Source: UBA10649 sp963700255
Lineage (GTDB): Bacteria; Actinomycetota; Actinomycetes; S36-B12
DNA length: 64,000 nt
Direction: 5' to 3'
Assembly: GCA_963700255.1 (NCBI GenBank)
Contig: CAVOWW010000024.1
Coordinates: 186,001 to 250,000, forward strand
In this document: piece after piece, positions 58,404 through 64,000 of the stretch
Position numbering within the stretch: position 1 is the first letter of the stretch
How the letters are laid out: each line of letters starts with the position of its first letter
Notes under the pieces: generated by a model
The model's input: the letters and a program-made list of their open reading frames with translations, nothing else
Databases searched by the model: none
Told to the model about the DNA's origin: nothing
Made by a program: the position numbers and the translations under genes

Positions 58404-59811
58404 GCGGGAGCACCCCTCTCGCGGGGGAGAGCGGGACGGCCATGCCGGCGACGACGAGGGTCGTCCCATGGCAGGCGGCCGCCACCTGGACGTTCAGGAT
58501 CCCCAGGAGGTCGCGGAAGAGCCGACCCGACGCCGTGGCGGGCACCACCCCCATGCCCACCTCGTTCGTGACCAGCACCACCTCGGCAGCGCAGTGCTCC
58601 AGTGCGGCGACGAGGGTGTCGATCCGCGCGGCTGCGTCTGCGCGGACCTCGTCGGCCAGTCCGTCGTCGGCTCGCTGCCATGCGCCGAGCTCGTCGAGCT
58701 GCGCCGTCAGCCACAGCGCGAGGCAGTCGACCAGGACGACGGTGCCGGCCGGCGCGGCGGCGAGCACCCCGGCGACGTCGGTGGACTCGACGGTCGTCCA
58801 GTGCGCGGGTCGCCGCTCGCGATGGACGGCTACCCGGTGCCGCCATTCGGCGTCGTCCGGGCGGTCGCCCGAGGTGGCGACGTAGGTGACGACGTCATGG
58901 GCTGCCGCGAGGCGTTCGGCCAGTGCCGACTTGCCGGACCGGGCCCCGCCGGTGACGAGGTGCCGCCGGGCCAGCCCGCCACCCGGCCTCGCGGTGTCGA
59001 TCACGTCGAGGTCGCCGACGAGGACGACGCCCATCGCGGCGAGCCGTTCGCGCAGGACGGGAGCGGGCGGATTGTGGTGGCTCAGGTGCGTGGCCGCGAC
59101 GACCGTCGACGCGGTGACGGCCCCGCACTCGCGCAGGGAGCGCAGGACGCCGGGCAGGCTGGCGAGGTCGAGGTGTCCGGTGCCGTGGTCCGCCTTGTCG
59201 CCGAACGTCTCGTCGATCAGGACGACCGCGACGGGCTCGTCGAGGAGCGCTGTGGTGGCATTCGGCAGCGGGCCCGTGTCGGTGGCATAGAGCAGGCGGT
59301 CGCCGTCAGGCCCGGTGACCGCGAATAGCAGCGCCTCCGCGGCCATGACGTCGCCGTCGCCGTGAGCGTGCTGGGCGGGCAGCGCCTGTACCGCGTAGGC
59401 GCCGCCGGCGGTCGTGAGCTCGACGCGCTCACCGGGCGCGACGACGTGCAGCTCGACCATCGAGTCCGGGCCGACCCAGTCGCGGCAGAGGTCCATCGCC
59501 CGCGGCGGACCCCACACGTGCAGGGTCGTCCGGGGCGAGGTCCATCGGCGCGTCAGCAGGAAGGCGGGGTGGAGGTGGTCGGGGTGGCCGTGCGTGATGA
59601 GCACGTGCTCGACGCGCTGCAGCGACACGCCGGCCGCTGCCGGCAGGTGCGGGGTGGTCGGTCCGCAGTCGATGAGGAGGCACTCGTCGACCAGTGCCGA
59701 GCTCGGCGCCCGAGAGCGACCTGCATCCCGCTCGGCCGCGCATGACCCGCAGCCGCAGAAGGGGTTGGGCCAGCCGTCCGCCGATCCCGTTCCGAGGAGG
59801 GTGATGCGCAT
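58393..59811 (-). CDS. cobU: Metallo-beta-lactamase-fold + CobU/CobP fusion
   Basis: A 472-residue fusion. Residues 1-280 are a metallo-beta-lactamase-fold hydrolase of the PhnP/RNase Z-like group: LGTGSADGWPNPFCGCGSC (a Cys cluster that may bind zinc), ITHGHPDHLHP and ATHLSHHN. Residues 290-472 are adenosylcobinamide kinase/guanylyltransferase: LVTGGARSGKSALAERL, guanylylated His region VAVHRERRP and VTNEVGMGVVP. The MBL half could be a phosphatase/phosphodiesterase in nucleotide-loop assembly; this is inference. ATG at 59811, two bases after the S-component stop. Confidence 0.92.
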   Translation of the reverse strand: MRITLLGTGSADGWPNPFCGCGSCAAERDAGRSRAPSSALVDECLLIDCGPTTPHLPAAAGVSLQRVEHVLITHGHPDHLHPAFLLTRRWTSPRTTLHVWGPPRAMDLCRDWVGPDSMVELHVVAPGERVELTTAGGAYAVQALPAQHAHGDGDVMAAEALLFAVTGPDGDRLLYATDTGPLPNATTALLDEPVAVVLIDETFGDKADHGTGHLDLASLPGVLRSLRECGAVTASTVVAATHLSHHNPPAPVLRERLAAMGVVLVGDLDVIDTARPGGGLARRHLVTGGARSGKSALAERLAAAHDVVTYVATSGDRPDDAEWRHRVAVHRERRPAHWTTVESTDVAGVLAAAPAGTVVLVDCLALWLTAQLDELGAWQRADDGLADEVRADAAARIDTLVAALEHCAAEVVLVTNEVGMGVVPATASGRLFRDLLGILNVQVAAACHGTTLVVAGMAVPLSPARGVLPHAR

Positions 59812-59813
59812 CG

Positions 59814-60659
59814 TCAGGCCCTGCCGTCCGTCGGCTGGAACTCGACTGGCGCGTCGAACGCCGCCTTGCGCGACATGCGCCGCAGCGCCAGCAGCACCGG
59901 CCGCCCGGCAACGAGGATCAGGACCACGGTCAGCACGGCACGCGGGATGTCGTATCCGAGCGACGTGATCAGGCAGAAGCGCAGCCAGGCCAGCAGGTTC
60001 TCGCCCATGGGTGCACCCGCCGCGAAGGCGATCTGCTCCGGCAGTCCGGTCGTGAACGGCCAGAACCACAGGTTGAGCAGGAAGCCGTACGCGATGCAGG
60101 CGACGGCCCCGTACCCGGCCAGCATCAGCAGCTCGCGGCGCCCCTGCGCCCGGGGCAGCAGGCCGGCGCCGAGCCCCACCCAGGCGGCACCCAGCATCTG
60201 GAAGGGCAGCCACGGGCCCACGCCTCCCGTCAGGAGGGCCGAGGCGAACAGGGAGATCGAGCCGAGGCAGAAGCCGAAGCCGGGCCCGAGGGCTCGTCCG
60301 CCCAGGATCAGGACCACCCAGATCGGCTCGATCCCCGCCGTGCCGCCGCCGAGCGGGCGCAGCGCGGCGATGACGGCGCTCAGCACTCCGAGCATTGCGA
60401 TGGACTTGGCATCCATGCCGCCGTCGTTGACCTGCGACAGCACGACGAGCAGGAGCAGCGGCACGACGATCGCGAAGACCAGCGGCGCGTCGGTCGCGTG
60501 CGCGACGGCAGCGGACTCCGGCGCCGCGACGAGCGGCCAGATGAAGGCGATCAGCCCGACCAGCGAGGCGAGCGCGATCGAGAGGCGTGACGACGGGCCG
60601 AGTCGCACGGCGCGCGCGGTCGGCGCCGGGACGGCCGTGGACGGCACGGTGATCGTCAT
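59814..60659 (-). CDS. ECF transporter S component, probable cobalamin/cobinamide (CbrT-like)
   Basis: A 281-residue membrane protein with 6-7 TM segments. GGTAGIEPIWVVLILGGRALGPGFGFCLG and LLTGGVGPWLPFQMLGAAWVG form the S-component core. Its place between the fused ECF ATPase (ATGA overlap) and cobU/cobT suggests a corrinoid substrate, as in CbrT of Lactobacillus; no B12-binding residues can be proven here. Confidence 0.82.
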   Translation of the reverse strand: MTITVPSTAVPAPTARAVRLGPSSRLSIALASLVGLIAFIWPLVAAPESAAVAHATDAPLVFAIVVPLLLLVVLSQVNDGGMDAKSIAMLGVLSAVIAALRPLGGGTAGIEPIWVVLILGGRALGPGFGFCLGSISLFASALLTGGVGPWLPFQMLGAAWVGLGAGLLPRAQGRRELLMLAGYGAVACIAYGFLLNLWFWPFTTGLPEQIAFAAGAPMGENLLAWLRFCLITSLGYDIPRAVLTVVLILVAGRPVLLALRRMSRKAAFDAPVEFQPTDGRA

Positions 60660-62328
60660 CCCGTGGCCTCCGTCGTCGGCTTCGACGCGATCAGCCCGAT
60701 GGCCGCGTCGATGGGGGCATGCGCACGGAAGAGCGCGGCGGACACGTCGTCCACGGTCAGCCAGGGCTCGGGGGACAGGATCTTCGCCACCTGGGGGCGA
60801 ACATCGGCGAGGACGTCACCACATGGCTGGTCGGCCCGTCGGCTACCACCTCGCCCTCGGCGAGGATGACGACGCGGTGGGCGACCTCCGCCACGAGCTC
60901 GACATCGTGGGTGGCGAGCACCACGGCATGCCCCGCGGCCGCGAGGTCGGACAGCACGCGGGCGAGGCGCGCCTTCGTGGGGTAGTCCAGGCCCCGCGTC
61001 GGCTCGTCGAGGAGCAGCAGCGGCGGTCGCGCCGCGAGGATCACGCAGAGGACGAGGAGCAGTCGCTGGCCCTCCGACAGATCGCGGGGATGCGTCGCGT
61101 CCAGGATGTCGGGGGCCATGAGCGCGAGCAGGGCGCGCGTGGTGCCCGGGTCGCAGCGGGCATCGCGGTCCGCGGCGCGGCACTCGTCGGCAACGGTCGT
61201 GGACTCGAGCAGGTCGCCCGGCTCCTGCGGCACGAGCCCCACGGACTGGAGCAGGTCGACGCCGGACAGCGCCGCCGGGTCGTGGCCGTTCACGCGCACC
61301 GTCCCGGTCGCCTTCGGCCCCACCCCGACCATGGCATTGAGCAGCGTGGACTTGCCCGCGCCGTTGCGGCCCATCAGTGCGACGATCTCGCCCTCCGTGA
61401 CCTCCATCGACACCCGGTTCAGGGCCGCCCGCCCTCCGTACCGCACGACGAGGTCCTCGGTCGTGGCGAGCGCGCGCACCTGCTCGCGCACGGGCCGCAG
61501 ATGCGGGGTCCGGCCGACCAGCAGGTCCCTCAGCGGTCCGGCCGCGCGCCGCGCGTCACGGACCGACAGCGGCAGCGGCCGCCAGCCCGCCAGCCGGCCG
61601 AGCTCCACCACGGGCGGGGCGATGGGCGCGCTCCGCATCACCTCGGCGGGCGACCCGCTGCGGACGGGCTGATCCCCTCCGGGCACGATCACGATCTGGT
61701 CGGCGTACTGCACGACGCGCTCGAGACGGTGCTCGGCCATCACGACCGTGACGCCGAGGTCGTGCACGAGCCGCTGCAGAGCGGCGAGCACCTCCTCCGC
61801 GGCACCCGGGTCCAGCGCCGACGTCGGCTCGTCGAGGACCAGCACGCGCGGATGCGCGGCGAGGACTGCCCCGATCGCCACGCGCTGGCGCTGTCCGCCG
61901 GAGAGGGAGCGCAGCGGCCGCTGCCGGATGTCGGCCAGCCCCAGGAGGTCCAGCGTCTCCTCGACCCGCCGTCGCATGACGTCCGGCGCGATCCCGAGGC
62001 ACTCCATGCCGTAGGCAAGCTCGTCCTCCACGGTGTCCGTGACGAAGCCGCTCATCGGGTCCTGCGGCACGACCCCGACGAGGTCGGCGAGCTCGCGCGG
62101 AGGGTGCTGCGCGGTGTCGCGTCCGTCGACGACGACCCGACCGGCGAGAGTCCCGCCGGTGAAGTGCGGCACCAGGCCGTTGATCGCCCGCAGGAGCGTC
62201 GTCTTGCCGCTCCCCGTGCGGCCGACCACCAGCACGAGCTCGCCCTCGGGGATGCGCAGGTTGACGTGGGCGAGTGCGGGCGTGGCGGCCCCGGGGTAGG
62301 TGATCGTCACATCGTCGAAAAGGATCAT
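60656..62328 (-). CDS. Fused ECF ATPases (A-A'), frameshift near C-terminus
   Basis: Two ABC ATPase domains in one chain (about 557 residues if the frame is restored). Domain 1: GRTGSGKTTLLRAING, LSGGQRQRVAIG, VLVLDEPTSALD. Domain 2: GRNGAGKSTLLNAMVG, LSEGQRLLLVLC, LLLLDEPTRGLD, THD. They energise the ECF transporter. After SSPMFAP the frame runs into RWRRSCPPSPG and stops at 60757. One phase over, QVAKILSPEPWLTVDDVSAALFRAH continues to 60656, where its stop overlaps the S-component ATG (ATGA). A missing C in the run at 60793-60797 restores it. ATG at 62328 overlaps the T-protein stop. Confidence 0.9.
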
Positions 62329-63452
62329 GCAGCCGCCTCCAGGGTCGCGTGCCCGGCAGGTGCGCGACGCACGGGCCGTGCCGTCAAGGGCAGCGGCGGC
62401 GCGGTCAGCGCCGGTGTCGTGGCAAGGAGCGCCGCAACGATGCTGACGAGCGGCAGCTGCGGCCAGGTGGGCGGATCGACGACGGCCGTCAGCCCGGTGA
62501 CGCCCAGCCACGCGGCCCCCGCGACCAGCAGCGCCGCGGCGACTCCGGCACCGGCGACCAACCACTCCGGCAGGAGCCAGGGGTCGGGACGGTAGCGCGT
62601 GCGCACCGTGGCCCGCCCCGCCAGCACCATGCCCGCGATGGCGACCCCGACCCCGAGCACGAGCATCGGCAGCCCAAGCGCGACCGGCGAGTCGGCCGAC
62701 ACCAGGCCGAACACGCCGATGCAGGCCGCGACCAGGCCGCCGAGGAGCAGCGTCGACACGATGCGCCGCCGGCGTGCGGGCACGTCGCCGCGGCGCCCGT
62801 AGCCGCGCGAGTCCATGGCGGCCGCGAGCATCACGGACCGCTCCAGCGCACCCTCGAGCACCGGGACAGCCGACGCGGCGATCGCCCGGGGCCCGGTCGT
62901 CTGGCGGCCCCGCAGTCGACGCGCGGTGGTGAGGCGGTCGACGTCGGCGACCAGCTGCGGCGTGAAGGTCAGGGCGACGACCACGCTGACCCCGAGCTCG
63001 TACAGCGCTGCCGGCACGGACTTGAGCAGCCTGGTGGGGGAGGCCAGCGAGTTCGCCGCGCCGACGCAGATGAGGATCGTCGCGAGCCGCAGGCCGTCGT
63101 AGAAGGCCAGGAGCAGTGACTCGAGGGTGACGTCGCCGCCGAGGCGCACGCCCGCGAGCCAGTCCGGTAGGCCGATCCCGGGGAGCCCGACGAGCACCGT
63201 CGTTCCGAGGGACGCACCGAACAGCACCTGCACGGCCACGCGCACGACGATGACGATGACGCCGAGCCGCAGGAAGAAGCCGAACGACCTGGCCCACGGG
63301 GCGTCCGGCTTCCGCGCGCTCACCACGACGAACGCGGCACCGATGAGGAGGGCGAGGATGAGGGGATTCGTGGTCCGGCTCGCGGCGGCGGCCATGCCCA
63401 GGGCCCACAGCCACCAGGCACCCGGGTGCAGCCAGCGCGGGTCCGTCGTCAT
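62325..63452 (-). CDS. ECF transporter T component (CbiQ-like)
   Basis: A 375-residue transmembrane coupling protein. N-terminal TM segments (AAAASRTTNPLILALLIG), the conserved coupling helices with ALERSVMLAAAMDSRGYGRRG and preceding RRLRG, and further TM segments at the C-terminus are seen. The AxRxxG-like motifs bind the fused ATPases. ATG at 63452 overlaps the predicted stop of the upstream SCO2322-like gene. The longer frame to 63755 is overlap. Confidence 0.9.
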   Translation of the reverse strand: MTTDPRWLHPGAWWLWALGMAAAASRTTNPLILALLIGAAFVVVSARKPDAPWARSFGFFLRLGVIVIVVRVAVQVLFGASLGTTVLVGLPGIGLPDWLAGVRLGGDVTLESLLLAFYDGLRLATILICVGAANSLASPTRLLKSVPAALYELGVSVVVALTFTPQLVADVDRLTTARRLRGRQTTGPRAIAASAVPVLEGALERSVMLAAAMDSRGYGRRGDVPARRRRIVSTLLLGGLVAACIGVFGLVSADSPVALGLPMLVLGVGVAIAGMVLAGRATVRTRYRPDPWLLPEWLVAGAGVAAALLVAGAAWLGVTGLTAVVDPPTWPQLPLVSIVAALLATTPALTAPPLPLTARPVRRAPAGHATLEAAA

Positions 63453-64000
63453 GCTCGGCTGCGCCCCGGAACCGGTGCCACCCGAACGCCGCGCCGCCGA
63501 TGAGAAGCGCCGCGACCAGGAGCGTCGCGACCGGCGAGCCGCCGCCGGTTCCGCTGCTGCCGTCGGGGCCTGCCGGCAGGCCGGTGACCGACGGCAGCGG
63601 TGACGGGGTGGGGTCGGCGGCCGCGGCCTGGGCGAGCAGGGTCGCGGCCTCGTCGTCGTCGAGCACGACGGCGCACTCACGTGCGGGGTAGTCGGCGATG
63701 GCGCACACGAGGCCGTCGTCCGTTCGCACCGTCGCCACGGAACGCAGCACGTCATAGCCCGTCGCGTCGGGCTCGACGACGACGCAGGTCGCGACGGGGT
63801 CGGGCGGGGTCTCGCCCTGGGGTGCCAGGCCCGCCGGTCCGGGGTCGATGACGAGCGCGACCCGCTTACTGTCGAGCTGGACCGGCGTGGAGCCGCAGAT
63901 GTCGGCGAAGTCGGGAGCGGTCGCCGGCGCGTCCTCGGGACTGGCCGACTCCGTGCTGACCGCGAAGGACCAGCCCTCGACGGCCCCGTCGGCGGGCACC
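63449..64000 (-). CDS. SCO2322-family secreted protein, partial (cut by window end), probable frameshift
   Basis: The C-terminal part of a protein resembling SCO2322 of Streptomyces, encoded upstream of an ECF module. PADGAVEGWSFAV, FADICGS and SKRVALVIDPG match that family. The end has a Pro/Ser-rich linker and one TM helix (SPVATLLVAALLIGGAAFGW) followed by HRFRG. The frame then runs open without a stop through the T-component gene into the ATPase gene, about 1080 codons in total, which is implausible. One extra G in the run at 63464-63467 would give FRGRSRA and a stop overlapping the T-component ATG (ATGA). It may be a surface corrinoid-related protein. Confidence 0.75.

Noticed and set aside
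59812..62330. A cobalamin riboswitch inside the cobalamin operon
   Set aside because: All genes overlap or nearly abut, leaving no leader; a riboswitch, if any, would lie upstream beyond the window end.

Overview
The window is about 70% GC chromosomal DNA from an actinobacterium. GTG starts, GTGA/ATGA stop-start overlaps and leaderless-looking promoters are common. Markers include an F420-dependent NADP reductase, a polyphosphate glucokinase, GlnR-type operators and paired glutamine synthetases with GlnE. From roughly 7.5 kb rightward the gene order follows, with insertions, the region around Rv2207-Rv2247 of Mycobacterium tuberculosis (fatty-acid cluster, aceE, ahpE, NIF3/zinc-ribbon/RNase H, panB, glnA2-glnE-glnA1, lipA-lipB, sucB, pepA, gcvT, cobS-cobT). 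I infer a non-mycobacterial actinobacterium, perhaps near the Nocardioidaceae/Propionibacteriales; the exact taxon cannot be read from the sequence.

Layout. 1-7.5 kb is accessory: a truncated secreted metalloprotease-like gene behind a palindrome-rich control region, a coupled TetR / S51 peptidase / GGDEF operon, a PLP decarboxylase with a membrane protein, bioY and a DUF3145 gene. 7.5-18 kb is the lipid/pyruvate block on the minus strand: aceE, a ferritin-like VIT1 transporter, a FasR-type regulator, then fabD-fabH-acpP-fabF-accD. A 17-bp palindrome in front of fabD is a strong candidate operator. 18-20.5 kb is a redox cluster (DUF3052, AhpE-like peroxiredoxin, glutaredoxin-thioredoxin reductase fusion). 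20.5-30 kb holds a secreted protein, tRNA-Val(TAC), a NIF3 / zinc ribbon / RNase H-phosphatase operon, YaaA, a methyltransferase, the RNase P RNA, MarR, ppgK, map and a histone H1-like protein.

30-45 kb holds an MFS exporter, npdG, panB (with a 3' frameshift), a DHA2 efflux pump with its TetR, nadE, the glnA2-amidotransferase-glnE operon and glnA1. GlnR-like sites lie before both glutamine synthetases, consistent with one nitrogen regulon. 45-55.7 kb is the lipoate and 2-oxoacid dehydrogenase block (DUF4191, lipA, lipB, an FAD oxidoreductase, an SDR epimerase, sucB, lpdA), then pepA and gcvT. LipA/LipB would lipoylate the SucB lipoyl domains. 55.7-64 kb is one minus-strand cobalamin salvage operon: an SCO2322-like secreted protein (cut by the window end), an ECF transporter (T, fused A-A, S), a metallo-beta-lactamase-CobU fusion, CobT, CobS and a CobT-like paralogue lacking the catalytic glutamate.

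Most notable: domain fusions (FabD with a lysine-less biotinyl-like tail, glutaredoxin-TrxR, MBL-CobU), the degenerate CobT paralogue, two near-identical lipoyl-domain repeats in sucB, several long intergenic palindromes including one family at two loci, and three single-base frame breaks in otherwise intact conserved genes. At least two of those breaks sit in short C/G runs and may be sequencing errors. No phage, insertion sequence, transposase or CRISPR array was seen.
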